Positions 1 to 8,276 are shown, counted from the stretch's first letter. The stretch is DNA of 64,000 nt from Porphyrobacter sp. LM 6 (GCF_001720465.1 NZ_CP017113.1:1178001-1242000); one strand, 5' to 3'. The notes: a model not told the origin generated them from the letters alone. Numbers and translations: made by a program.

Positions 1-205
1 CATAGCCGAGCTCGACCAGCGTGATCAGGCACCGCCGCGCCACCGCCGGGGGCAGGCCGGTCTTGGCCGCCACTTCGGACAGGGTCATCTCCGGGTGATC
101 CTCGTCAAACGCCTTGAGGACGCGCAGGCCCCGTTCGAGCGTGGAGAGGAACTCGGGGTCCTTCCCCTGTTCCCTGATCGTGGCTTCAGCCCCTGCGGAT
201 CCCAT
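1..205 (-). CDS. IclR-family transcriptional regulator, N-terminal part (runs off left edge)
   Basis: Only the first 68 codons are inside the window. The translation begins MGSAGAEATIREQGKD and continues with a segment of the kind FLSTLERGLRVLKAF and LSEVAAKTGLPPAVARRCL, which is the winged helix-turn-helix start typical of IclR regulators, closest in style to the PcaR/PobR branch that controls aromatic or acid catabolism. The ATG lies 20 bases inside the 3' end of the upstream CoA-transferase gene on the same strand, so the two are probably co-transcribed and the regulator may control that acyl-CoA gene set. The ligand-binding domain is outside the window, so its effector cannot be guessed. 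Confidence 0.85.
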   Translation of the reverse strand, partial: MGSAGAEATIREQGKDPEFLSTLERGLRVLKAFDEDHPEMTLSEVAAKTGLPPAVARRCLITLVELGY

Positions 206-1346
206 GCACCGGCCTTTCGATGGAGCGGCGGATTGCCGCGTCGTCGGCTCCCAATACGGGCGGGGCGGTGACGCTGTCCATCCGTTCGCCATCGAAGCTC
301 ACCGGGAAACGGATCGTGCGGAATTCGCCATGCGGGCCATCGGGATCGCTGACCTCGATCCCGAGCACCTTGGCCTGCTCCGTGGCCAGCACCTCGGTGG
401 TGTCATAGACGGGCGAATTGGGCACTTCGCGCAGCGTGAGTTCCTCGGTCCACTCGGCGCGGGTGCGGGTCGCGAAGATCGGCGCGAGGAAGGCGGCGAC
501 ATCCTCGTAATGCGCGATCCGCGCCTCGCGGGTGGCGAAGGCGGGCTGTTCGAGCATATCGGGATGGCCGACCGCAGCAGCGAGGTTTTCCCAGAACTTG
601 GGCGGCGATGACATGTGCAGTGCCAGCCACCTGCCGTCCGAGCACTGGAACACATAGCTCTGGCTGACATGCGGGCGGCTATACGGCCCCATGACCTCTC
701 CGGCGGAGAGCAGGTGGGTGAAGTCGTCGAGGTTGAAGTGGCACATTGCCTCGAACATCGAGGTTTCGACCACGCGGCCCTTGCCGGTGACATGGCGTTC
801 GTTGAGCGCCGCAAGGATGCCGAGCGCCGTGTAGAAGCCGGTCATGGCATCGGCGATTGCGGGGCCGACCACGCGCGGGTGTTCGGGGTTCACCAGCAGC
901 CGCAGGAAGCCGGATGCGGCCTGCGCGACGGTGTCGAAGGCGGGGCGATCGCGCTCCGGCCCCTCGCTGCCGAAGCCCGAAATCGTGGCATAGACCAGCC
1001 GCGGGTTGATCCCCTGGAGCCGCGCCGCATCGACATTCAGCCGCCCCGCCACACCCGGGCGGAAGTTCTGGATGAACACGTCGGCATCCTCGACCAGCCG
1101 GTCGAGCACGGCGAGATCGTCGGGGTTCTTGGGATCGATGGTGATCGAACGCTTGTTGCGGTTATAGGTCTGGAAGTGGGGGGCGTAGAGTTCGCCCTTG
1201 AAGTTGCGGAACGGATCACCGGTCCCCGGCTGTTCGACCTTGATGACATCCGCGCCCAGATCAGCGAGCAGCATCCCGGCCGCCGGGCCGGTGATGAAGG
1301 TGCCCATTTCAAGCACGGTAACGCCCTGTAGGGGTCTCGCGGTCAT
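186..1346 (-). CDS. CaiB/BaiF-family (class III) CoA-transferase
   Basis: A 386-residue protein of the family III CoA-transferases, which move CoA between acyl-CoA and free acids in the cytoplasm. The N-terminus MTARPLQGVTVLEMGTFITG followed by a segment with LLADLGADVIKVE is the classical start of this family, and the length is normal (about 380-410). The frame is open up to 1412, but the ATG at 1346 places the family's conserved start correctly; an ATG at 1355 is the alternative. It is divergent from a citryl-CoA-lyase-like gene and followed by an overlapping IclR gene, so the three may form one module for activation and cleavage of a dicarboxylic or hydroxy acid. The substrate cannot be read from the sequence. 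Confidence 0.88.
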   Translation of the reverse strand: MTARPLQGVTVLEMGTFITGPAAGMLLADLGADVIKVEQPGTGDPFRNFKGELYAPHFQTYNRNKRSITIDPKNPDDLAVLDRLVEDADVFIQNFRPGVAGRLNVDAARLQGINPRLVYATISGFGSEGPERDRPAFDTVAQAASGFLRLLVNPEHPRVVGPAIADAMTGFYTALGILAALNERHVTGKGRVVETSMFEAMCHFNLDDFTHLLSAGEVMGPYSRPHVSQSYVFQCSDGRWLALHMSSPPKFWENLAAAVGHPDMLEQPAFATREARIAHYEDVAAFLAPIFATRTRAEWTEELTLREVPNSPVYDTTEVLATEQAKVLGIEVSDPDGPHGEFRTIRFPVSFDGERMDSVTAPPVLGADDAAIRRSIERPVHGIRRG

Positions 1347-1438
1347 CCAACACATCCCATCTGCTTGCCTTGATGCGGATGTGACACTATATTCTTCGCA
1401 TAACGAAATCAACTTCGAATATCGAAAAGGAACGCCCG

Positions 1439-2218
1439 ATGCGTATCGGCAAACAGGACAACGCCGTCACCTCGATCTGCACCTCGGATGCCACCAGCAT
1501 CACCGTGCGGGGCATGGACCTGTGTAGCGAAGTGATCGGCCATGTCGATTTCACGAGCTACTTCTGGCTGCTGGTGACCGGCACCATGCCCTCTGCCCCG
1601 CAGAAGGCGCTGGCGGATGCGGTGCTGTGCGCGATTGCCGAACATGGGCTGGTTCCGAGCGTTGTCGCCACCCGCATGACCTATGCCGCCGCGCCGGAAG
1701 CCTTCCACGGGGCGGTTGCCGCTGGCCTGCTCGGGTGCGGCAGCGTGGTGCTGGGTAGCGCGGAAGTTGCGGGCAAGTTCTACGCGCAGGTCGTCGCCGA
1801 TAGCGAGGGCGGCGATCCAGCCGCCACGGCCACCGCGGCGATCAAGGCCCTGCGCGCGGAAAAGAAGGCGATACCCGGCTTCGGCCACCCGCAGCATTCG
1901 GGCGGCGATCCGCGCGCGCATCGACTGCTGGCGCTCGCCAAGGAGCACGGGATGGAGGGCAAGCACATCGCGATGCTCCGCACCATCGAAGCCGTGCTGC
2001 CCGACGCGATCGGCCGCAGCCTGCCGATCAACGTCAACGGCGCGATTCCCGCCGTGATGCTCGACGCGGGCTTCCCGCTTGCAGCGCTCAAGGGCATTTC
2101 TCTGCTCGCCCGCACCGCCAGCCTGATCGCGCACCTTCAGGAAGAGACCGAACGCCCGATCGGCTTCATCATGTCGGGCGCGGCGGCCGAACGGATCGGT
2201 TTTGCCGACGAGGCGTGA
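1439..2218 (+). CDS. Citryl-CoA lyase / citrate synthase-family protein
   Basis: A 259-residue protein resembling the small citrate-synthase-fold proteins annotated as citryl-CoA lyase, which cleave or condense a hydroxyacyl-CoA with acetyl-CoA. The motif GFGHPQHSGGDPR (about residues 150-162) matches the active-site histidine segment of the family, and the protein is much shorter than true citrate synthase (about 430), as expected for this group. A purine-rich AAAGGA precedes the ATG. It stands head to head with the CoA-transferase, with about 90 bases between, suggesting shared regulation by the IclR protein. A role in citramalyl-CoA-like cleavage is possible but is inference. Confidence 0.75.
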   Translation: MRIGKQDNAVTSICTSDATSITVRGMDLCSEVIGHVDFTSYFWLLVTGTMPSAPQKALADAVLCAIAEHGLVPSVVATRMTYAAAPEAFHGAVAAGLLGCGSVVLGSAEVAGKFYAQVVADSEGGDPAATATAAIKALRAEKKAIPGFGHPQHSGGDPRAHRLLALAKEHGMEGKHIAMLRTIEAVLPDAIGRSLPINVNGAIPAVMLDAGFPLAALKGISLLARTASLIAHLQEETERPIGFIMSGAAAERIGFADEA

Positions 2219-2324
2219 GCCGGCTGCCCAGAAAGACCTTGCGCCAGCCACCCGCGCCGATGATACTGGAATCCGGTGACGTTTCCCCGCTGGCGGGCGT
2301 GGGAACCAGGGGGGATATCCGATC

Positions 2325-2912
2325 ATGGACAGCGGCCAGGCCTTTGTCGATTTCTACAGCGTACTAAAGGTCCACCCGCAGTGCGACCAGAAGACGCTTG
2401 AGGCCGCCTATCGCGATCTCGCCAAGATCTATCACCCCGATCACCCGGAAACCGCCGATACCGACAAGTTCCGCGAGGTGCTTCAGGCCTACCGCGCGAT
2501 CAAGGAACCCGAAGACCGCGCGCAGTACGATCTGCAATATTCGCTGCACACCGGCTTTTCCTTCGAGGTGGCCGATGCCGCCGACGAGAAGAACGAGCGC
2601 GAGGCGCTGTCGGACGGGGATGCCCATTCGCGCATCCTGATGCATCTCTACAAGCGCCGGCGCGATGTCGCGAGCGAGCCGGGGGTGGGGCAATACACCC
2701 TTCAGCAGATGCTGAACTGCTCGGACGAGACCTTCCAGTTCCACATGTGGTATCTGCGCGGCAAGGGCTTCATCGAATACACCGAGGACGGCACGCTGGC
2801 GATCACCGTGGTCGGGGTCGATCACGTGATCGCGATGTCGAAGATGCACGCGCAGGAAAAGCTCCAGATCGAGCAGGCGCGTTACTTCGGCGCGGCTTCG
2901 TCCGAGGCCTGA
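2325..2912 (+). CDS. J-domain protein with C-terminal winged-helix-like region
   Basis: A 195-residue protein. Residues about 9-70 form a DnaJ-type J-domain with the diagnostic HPD at residues 37-39 (context KIYHPDHPE), which stimulates the ATPase of an Hsp70 partner. There is no Gly/Phe-rich region, zinc finger or C-terminal substrate domain, so it is a type III J-protein. Residues about 105-180 contain a pattern of helices and a short beta hairpin (LQQMLNCSDETFQFHMWYL, then GKGFIEYTEDG) that looks like a winged helix-turn-helix; this part is my reading and not a family call. Its 3' end overlaps the convergent sorB end by 31 bases. It is probably unrelated to the sulfite genes. Confidence 0.8.
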   Translation: MDSGQAFVDFYSVLKVHPQCDQKTLEAAYRDLAKIYHPDHPETADTDKFREVLQAYRAIKEPEDRAQYDLQYSLHTGFSFEVADAADEKNEREALSDGDAHSRILMHLYKRRRDVASEPGVGQYTLQQMLNCSDETFQFHMWYLRGKGFIEYTEDGTLAITVVGVDHVIAMSKMHAQEKLQIEQARYFGAASSEA

Positions 2913-3256
2913 TCGCTGCGGATATCCGCTTCGCGGCGGGCCTGCGCGGCCTGCATGGCGAGCATGTAATCGACGATCTGGGGGATCGCCGCCTCGTCCA
3001 CCGGGGCCTTGTAGGTCGAGACCATCTTGCCCACGAGCGATTCCCACTTCGCGCGGTCGACCTGCGGCTGCTGCATCATGGTCGAGGGCGAATGGCAGGC
3101 GGTGCAATTGGCGATCACCGCATCGCGCCCGGGCAGATCGGGAAGCTGGGCCGGATCATCGGGCAGGGTGATCGATGCATCGGCAAAGGCAACCTCGGGC
3201 GCGCGGTCGCAGGCGGCCAGCAGCAGCACGGCGGGGATGATGGCGAGCTGTCTCAT
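2882..3256 (-). CDS. sorB: Sulfite dehydrogenase cytochrome c subunit (SorB-like lipoprotein)
   Basis: A 124-residue monohaem cytochrome c. The haem-binding motif is C51-T-A-C54-H55, and the N-terminus is a lipoprotein signal with lipobox LAAC (C16), so it is expected to be tethered to the membrane on the periplasmic side. It would take electrons from the molybdopterin subunit encoded just upstream and pass them to the respiratory chain. The start at 3256 overlaps the sorA stop codon by four bases (ATGA), which strongly supports this start over the longer open frame. The known SorB of Starkeya is soluble, so the lipid anchor is a variation. Convergent with the J-domain gene. Confidence 0.88.
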   Translation of the reverse strand: MRQLAIIPAVLLLAACDRAPEVAFADASITLPDDPAQLPDLPGRDAVIANCTACHSPSTMMQQPQVDRAKWESLVGKMVSTYKAPVDEAAIPQIVDYMLAMQAAQARREADIRSDQASDEAAPK

Positions 3257-4455
3257 AGCGCCCTCAGGGTGATGCGTTCGATCACGTTGCGGGCATAGCC
3301 GCTCGGGTTCCAGACAAGCACTTCGGGCTGCACTGCGCCCTTCGCATTGGCGGCGCGCACGCCTATCCCGGCGAGATCCTGCGTCACCGCGGGGATGGTC
3401 ACCTGCCAGCGGCGGAAGGCGTAAGGGCCTTCGTCGGGGCCAAGCTCGCATGGCAGTTCCAGCCCGGCGCCGACCAGATCGACCTTGGCGAGCGCCGCAT
3501 CGCCGCCCATCGCGATCCCCTTGAGCGTCAGGGGTTCGCCCCGCGCCACCGCCTCGCCATCGGCATGGCTGGTAATGAAAGCGCGCGGCGGCATGGTGGT
3601 GATGGGGACGGTCGGGAAGTCCTTGTCACCCGGCTTCACTGGCGCAGCCGGGAAGCGATAGGTATCGGCCATGTAGTGCGCCGGATCTTCCTCGTCGCTC
3701 AGCACCTCAATGGTGCTCAGCATCTTGACCCAGTAGGTCGAGAACCATCCCGGCACCACGATCCGCAAGGGGAAGCCGTGGAGCAGCGAGAGCGGCTCGT
3801 CGTTCATGCCCCAGGCGACCAGCACATCATCGCGCATGGCGATATCCATCGGGATCGACTTGATGAACTGCGGCGCGCCATCGGTCAGCGGCACGTCGAG
3901 CCCGGCAAAGCGCACACGCTTGGCCCAGGGCGCGGTGCCGCCTGCCTTGGCGAGCACGTCCCTGAGACGCACCCCGGTCCACTTGGCGCAGCCCATGGCG
4001 CCGTTGCCCCACTGGGTGCCGGTGACGCGCGGCTCGGACAGCCCGCGCCCGTTGCCCGCGCACTGGTTGATCGCGACGACATCGACATGCTCGCCTGCCG
4101 CTGCAACCTCGTCGAGCGTCAGCGACACCGCCTGCTTCACCGCGCCGCCCACCGCCACGCGGTGATCGGCCGCCTTGACCTCGGTCGGCAGGTCCCAGTT
4201 CCAGCGGACGAAGAAGCGGTCGTTGGGGGTGATCGTGCCTTCGCGGAACACGCTCATCGGGGTTTCGAGCAGCGGCGGGCGCACCCGCTGCACGATCACT
4301 TCGCCCTTGCCGGGGAAGGCCGGCTCAAGCGGGCGCAGGCTCGGCCCGCCGGGCAGGTGAAGGTCGATCAGCTTTTGCGCGAGCACCGGCGCGGCAATCG
4401 CAGCGCCGCCCGCTCCGGCGAGCAGCATACGGCGCGAAAGCCTGCTGTCGGTCAT
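3253..4455 (-). CDS. sorA: Sulfite dehydrogenase molybdopterin subunit (SorA-like, sulfite oxidase family)
   Basis: A 400-residue protein of the sulfite oxidase family that oxidises sulfite to sulfate. The N-terminus has a twin-arginine signal (S7-R8-R9-M-L-L followed by an Ala/Gly-rich stretch), so the folded enzyme with its Mo cofactor is exported to the periplasm. The molybdenum-ligand cysteine lies in the motif NQCAGNGRG (C132), and the C-terminal half fits the Mo-co dimerisation domain. It overlaps the upstream ribB-like gene and the downstream cytochrome gene by four bases each. In this operon it would detoxify and draw energy from sulfite released by the SQ monooxygenase (16105-17196) once the sulfite has been exported. 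Confidence 0.9.
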   Translation of the reverse strand: MTDSRLSRRMLLAGAGGAAIAAPVLAQKLIDLHLPGGPSLRPLEPAFPGKGEVIVQRVRPPLLETPMSVFREGTITPNDRFFVRWNWDLPTEVKAADHRVAVGGAVKQAVSLTLDEVAAAGEHVDVVAINQCAGNGRGLSEPRVTGTQWGNGAMGCAKWTGVRLRDVLAKAGGTAPWAKRVRFAGLDVPLTDGAPQFIKSIPMDIAMRDDVLVAWGMNDEPLSLLHGFPLRIVVPGWFSTYWVKMLSTIEVLSDEEDPAHYMADTYRFPAAPVKPGDKDFPTVPITTMPPRAFITSHADGEAVARGEPLTLKGIAMGGDAALAKVDLVGAGLELPCELGPDEGPYAFRRWQVTIPAVTQDLAGIGVRAANAKGAVQPEVLVWNPSGYARNVIERITLRAL

Positions 4456-5069
4456 GCGTCTGCCCTCTCAAGCCGTGCGATCAGCTCGCCGATTTCGGCC
4501 ACCGCCAGGCCATGCGCTGCGATTAGATCGCCGATATCTTCGAGCCGCGCCATTTCGCCATCGTCGCGCATGATCGAGCAGATCACCGCCGCATCGCCCG
4601 CGCCGGCCAGCCGCGCGAGATCGATCGAGGCCTCGCAGGCCGAGGCACGCGTCAGCACACCGCCGCTCTGCGCGATCAAGGGGAAGACATGGCCGGGCGA
4701 ATGGATATCGGCATTGCTCGCCCCCGGCGCGATCGCCACCCGCACCGTGTGCGCGCGGTCGGCCGCGGAGATGCCGGTCGAAACCCCGTGCGCCGCCTCG
4801 ATTGAGCGGGCGAAGGGCCGCCCGGTCTGGCGCTCGGTGCCCGGGTTGACGAGGGTAAGGCCCAGCTGCGCGGCACGCTCGGGCGTGACCGATAAGCAGA
4901 TCAACCCGCGGCCGTGGGTCGCCATGAAGTTGATCGCCTCGGGCGTCACTGCCTCGGCGGCGATCATCAGATCGATATCGCCGCCGCGCAGCCGGTCGCC
5001 CGCGATCACCGCCATCCGGCCCGCCGCAATCGCCGCGAGCGCCGCATCGAGGCCCGCCGCGCCGGTCAC
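4452..5069 (-). CDS. RibB-like 3,4-dihydroxy-2-butanone-4-phosphate synthase homologue with altered active-site loop
   Basis: A 205-residue stand-alone RibB-fold protein. It keeps family landmarks: AAEAVTPEAINFM, STGISAADR, SPGHVFPL (the metal-ligand histidine) and CEASIDLARLAG (the conserved glutamate). However, the acidic loop that reads RENEGD in Escherichia coli RibB is RGGDID here (residues 28-33) in a gap-free alignment, so the metal-binding, catalytic glutamate (E38 in E. coli) is glycine. RibB normally makes the four-carbon precursor of riboflavin. In this operon, next to an FMN reductase and upstream of a flavin-dependent desulfonation route, it could boost FMN supply; with the lost glutamate it may instead be inactive, regulatory or repurposed. 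It overlaps both neighbours by four bases. Confidence 0.85.
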   Translation of the reverse strand: MTGAAGLDAALAAIAAGRMAVIAGDRLRGGDIDLMIAAEAVTPEAINFMATHGRGLICLSVTPERAAQLGLTLVNPGTERQTGRPFARSIEAAHGVSTGISAADRAHTVRVAIAPGASNADIHSPGHVFPLIAQSGGVLTRASACEASIDLARLAGAGDAAVICSIMRDDGEMARLEDIGDLIAAHGLAVAEIGELIARLERADA

Positions 5070-5638
5070 GCCAGATCCCTTCCCGCGGCAAAGCTGCGCG
5101 CGCCGAGCACGACCTGCTTGCCGACCAGTTCAAGCTGGCCCCGCGCGCGTTCATCGAGGCATTCGCCATCGGGGGAGAACAGCCCGCGATAGGTGCGGAT
5201 CGTCGCGCCCATCGGGGTCGGCCAGCCGCGCAGCGCGTGGGTAATCGCCCGCATCGTCAGCAGCGTCGACATCGAGGCCTGATCGCCGAACGCGGTCGCA
5301 ATCAGCCCGACCGCGCGGCCATCGAGATAGGGGCGTTCATCGCGCGCCAGATCCTCGAGGTAATCGAGCGCGTTCTTGACCACGCCCGAAATCGTGCCGT
5401 GATAGCCCGGTGCGGCGACCAGCAAGCCATCGGCGCGGCGCACGGCCTCGACCATTTCCGCACCCATCGTCGCATCGTGATCCGGGCCGAGATAGTGCGG
5501 CAGCGCGGTCAGATATTCGCCGCCGAACACCTGCACCTCCGCCCCTTCGGCCTCGGCGATGCTGGCCGCCAGGCGCAGCGCCTGTTCGGTCGAACTGCCG
5601 GGATTGACCGTGCCGCCAAGGGCTACGATTCGGGTCAT
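5066..5638 (-). CDS. NAD(P)H-dependent FMN reductase (flavodoxin-fold, SsuE-type)
   Basis: A 190-residue flavodoxin-like reductase. The N-terminus MTRIVALGGTVNPGSST is the FMN-phosphate loop after the first beta strand, and PGYHGTISGVVKNALDYLE (around residues 78-96) is the hallmark of NADPH-dependent FMN reductases of the SsuE/ArsH/ChrR superfamily. Such enzymes supply free FMNH2 to two-component monooxygenases. The only such monooxygenase in the window is the SsuD-like protein at 16105-17196, so this gene is the natural partner, with a role like SmoA of the sulfo-SMO pathway, although SmoA belongs, as far as I recall, to another flavin reductase family. It overlaps glpD and the ribB-like gene by four bases each. 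Confidence 0.88.
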   Translation of the reverse strand: MTRIVALGGTVNPGSSTEQALRLAASIAEAEGAEVQVFGGEYLTALPHYLGPDHDATMGAEMVEAVRRADGLLVAAPGYHGTISGVVKNALDYLEDLARDERPYLDGRAVGLIATAFGDQASMSTLLTMRAITHALRGWPTPMGATIRTYRGLFSPDGECLDERARGQLELVGKQVVLGARSFAAGRDLA

Positions 5639-7128
5639 GCTTGGGAAGTCCTTTCAGCGAGATAGGCAGCGAGGCGCGCGGTTTGTTCGGGAGTGAAGTG
5701 CAGCCCCAGCTTGGTCCGCCGCCATAGCACGTCTTCGGCGGTGCGGGCCCATTCGTGGGCAATGAGATGATCAACCTCGGCAGCGGTCAGGCCGTGACCG
5801 AAATCCTCGCCAAGGTCGGAGGCCGATGCTGCCGCGCCAAGGAAAGCGACTGCCCGGGTGCCGTAGAGGCGGATCAGACGCTGCGCCTCGCGCTCGGAAA
5901 GGAAGGGATAGCGGGCGCGCAATTCGGCCATTTTGGCAGAGGCCTCGGTCATGCCAAAATCCCCGCCGGGAAGGGGCTTGGTGCCGGTCCAGTCCTGGTC
6001 GTCCAGCGCGGGCAGAAAGGGCTTGAGCTGCTCCACCGCCTCGGCGGACAGGTGGCGATAGGTCGTGATCTTGCCGCCGAAGACTGACAGCAGCGGCGCG
6101 GTTCCATCGGTGCCACCGTCAAGCTCGAAGCGATAGCCGCGCGTCGCCGCCTCCGGCTTGCCCGATCCGTCATCCACCAGCGGGCGCACGCCGGAATAGG
6201 TCCACACCACATCAGCGGGGGTGACGGGGGTACGGAAATATTCCGAGGCGCCCTCGCACAGATAGGCGATCTCCTCGGCGCTCGCCTTCACCTCGTCGAG
6301 CCCCGCCTGATGGTCTACATCGGTGGTGCCGATCAGGGTGAAGTCCTGTTCGTAGGGGATGGCGAAGAAGATCCGCCCGTCGGGCAGCTGGAAGAAATAG
6401 GCGTAGTCGTGGTCGAACAGCTTGCGGACCACGATGTGCGAACCGCGCACGAGGCGCATTTTCTGCGTGGTCGGCTCGCCTGCACGGCCGAGCAGATCGA
6501 GCACGCGCGGGCCGGCGGCGTTGACCACGGCGCGGGCGTGGAAGGTCTCTCCGCCCGCTTCGATCCGCCACAGATCGCCTTCGCGGGCGAGCGTCGTCAC
6601 TTCGCAGCGCGTCCGCACCTCGGCACCGCGATCGGCGGCATCGCGGGCGTTCAGCACCACCAGCCGCGCATCATCCACCCAGCCATCCGAGTAGGCGAAG
6701 GCGCGGGTGTATTCGGGCTTGAGCGGCGCGCCCGCCGGGTGGCTCGCCAGTGTGACCGATTGCGCGGCGGGCAGATATTTGCGCCCACCGATGTGGTCAT
6801 AGAGGAACAGCCCCAACCGCAGCAGCCAGCGCGGACGCAGGCCGGGGCGGTGGGGGAGGATGAAGCGCAGCGGCCAGATGATGTGCGGGGCAATGCCCCA
6901 CAGCACCTCGCGCTCGGACAGCGCCTCGCGCACCAGAGCGAATTCGTAATGCTCGAGATAGCGCAGGCCGCCGTGGATCAGCTTGGTCGAATTGGACGAG
7001 GTGCCCTGCGCCAGATCGCCGCGTTCGAGCAGCAGCACCTTTGCCCCGCGCCCGGTAGCATCGCGCGCAATGCCTGCGCCGTTTACCCCGCCGCCGATGA
7101 CCGCCAGATCGAACACGCCTTCGCTCAT
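5635..7128 (-). CDS. glpD: FAD-dependent glycerol-3-phosphate dehydrogenase
   Basis: A 497-residue protein, matching E. coli GlpD (501). The N-terminal dinucleotide fold reads FDLAVIGGGVNGAGIARDA (GGGxxG at residues 12-17), and family motifs such as GTSSNSTKLIHGGLRYLE and YEQDFTLIGTTD are present, followed by the typical C-terminal helical domain. It oxidises glycerol-3-phosphate to dihydroxyacetone phosphate at the inner membrane and feeds quinone. It sits inside the SQ operon, overlapping yeiH and the FMN reductase by four bases each. Cleavage of sulfoquinovosyl-glycerol by the sulfoquinovosidase would release glycerol, so GlpD fits as the aglycone branch; no glycerol kinase or facilitator lies in the window. 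The start at 7128 is set by the ATGA overlap. Confidence 0.92.
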   Translation of the reverse strand: MSEGVFDLAVIGGGVNGAGIARDATGRGAKVLLLERGDLAQGTSSNSTKLIHGGLRYLEHYEFALVREALSEREVLWGIAPHIIWPLRFILPHRPGLRPRWLLRLGLFLYDHIGGRKYLPAAQSVTLASHPAGAPLKPEYTRAFAYSDGWVDDARLVVLNARDAADRGAEVRTRCEVTTLAREGDLWRIEAGGETFHARAVVNAAGPRVLDLLGRAGEPTTQKMRLVRGSHIVVRKLFDHDYAYFFQLPDGRIFFAIPYEQDFTLIGTTDVDHQAGLDEVKASAEEIAYLCEGASEYFRTPVTPADVVWTYSGVRPLVDDGSGKPEAATRGYRFELDGGTDGTAPLLSVFGGKITTYRHLSAEAVEQLKPFLPALDDQDWTGTKPLPGGDFGMTEASAKMAELRARYPFLSEREAQRLIRLYGTRAVAFLGAAASASDLGEDFGHGLTAAEVDHLIAHEWARTAEDVLWRRTKLGLHFTPEQTARLAAYLAERTSQA

Positions 7129-8210
7129 ATCGCCCACCGCGCGAAGGCCAGCGCCACGCCGAGCGAGGCGATGGTCGCCGCCAGCACCGGCATCACTGCG
7201 CGCCAGCCGAGTTCCAGCAGCAGGTCGGTGCGGGTTCGCATCGCCGTTGCCGTCACCGCCAGCAGCAGCAAGGTCTTGGACAGGGTCAGCGCGTGGCCCG
7301 CCAGCGCCGGGGGTAGGGCGATCAGCGAATTCACGCCGACCAGCGCGAGGAAGGCGAGAATGAAGCCCGGCAGCAGCGGCACGCGGGCAGAGCTGCTCCC
7401 TGCCGCGAGCGGCTGGACGCGGGCGATCCACAGCGCCGCCAGCGTCACCAGCGGGGCGAGCAGGGCTACGCGGGTGAGCTTCACCACAGTCGCCTGCGCG
7501 CCCGCCGCGTCCGACACGGCAAAGCCCGCGCCGATTGCCTGCGCGACATCATGGATCGATGCGCCGACCAGAAAACCGGCCTGCGCGTCGGTGAATCCGA
7601 GCATCTGGGTGAGCGCGGGATAGGTCGTCAGCGCGATCGCGGAGGCGGCGGCGAGGATCACCAGCGTCAGGGTGAACTGCGCCTGTTCGATCCGCTCGCG
7701 CCCGATCACGCCGTAAAGCGCCAGCGCTGCCGATGCGCCGCAGATCGCGGTCGCCCCGCCTGCGAGCAGGCCGACGGCGGCGCTCTGTCCGGTCGCGCGC
7801 GCGGCGGCGAGGGCGGCGAGCAGGGATGCGCCCATCACCAGCGCAAGGCCGGCGAAGGGGATGATGCCCATCGCGACGACCTGCATTGCGGTCACCTGAA
7901 AGCCGAGCAGCACGATCCCGACCCTGAGGCCGTGGCGCGAGGCGAAATCGAGCCCGTCATGCGTGCGCGGGTCGCCCGAGGCGAAGTTGAGCGCGAGGCC
8001 GAGCAGCAATCCGGCAAGGATAATCGGCACGCCGTAATTCTGCGCGAACCATGCGGCGGCTACGCTGGCGATGGCGCAGATCGCAAGGCCGGGGACGAAG
8101 CGCGACCACGGCTTGGGCGGAGCGGGAGTGGCACTGGCGTCGGCCAGCACCATCTCGCCGAACAGATCGCCGGCATAGGCATCAAAATCGGGGCGGCCCG
8201 CGCGCTTCAT
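7125..8210 (-). CDS. YeiH/TauZ-family membrane protein, probable sulfite (or sulfate) exporter
   Basis: A 361-residue integral membrane protein with about ten hydrophobic segments. It matches the YeiH (UPF0324) family through the motifs GVPIILAGLLLGLALN, GGATAICGASAALA and VGASIHDVAQAIGAG. Members next to taurine and sulfonate genes (TauZ) are proposed sulfite/sulfate exporters. Here the desulfonation enzymes are cytoplasmic while sulfite dehydrogenase is Tat-exported, so an exporter is needed to deliver sulfite to the periplasm. It is the first gene of the six-gene chain joined by ATGA overlaps (yeiH, glpD, FMN reductase, ribB-like, sorA, sorB). The 125 bases upstream contain repeated TGTC elements also found at the divergent SQ promoter. 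Confidence 0.85.
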   Translation of the reverse strand: MKRAGRPDFDAYAGDLFGEMVLADASATPAPPKPWSRFVPGLAICAIASVAAAWFAQNYGVPIILAGLLLGLALNFASGDPRTHDGLDFASRHGLRVGIVLLGFQVTAMQVVAMGIIPFAGLALVMGASLLAALAAARATGQSAAVGLLAGGATAICGASAALALYGVIGRERIEQAQFTLTLVILAAASAIALTTYPALTQMLGFTDAQAGFLVGASIHDVAQAIGAGFAVSDAAGAQATVVKLTRVALLAPLVTLAALWIARVQPLAAGSSSARVPLLPGFILAFLALVGVNSLIALPPALAGHALTLSKTLLLLAVTATAMRTRTDLLLELGWRAVMPVLAATIASLGVALAFARWAI

Positions 8211-8276
8211 CTGTCGTCAGCCCTGCCCATCGCCGATGCCCGAAGCCTCTCTCTGCGCACGCGTGTCTCGCACGTG

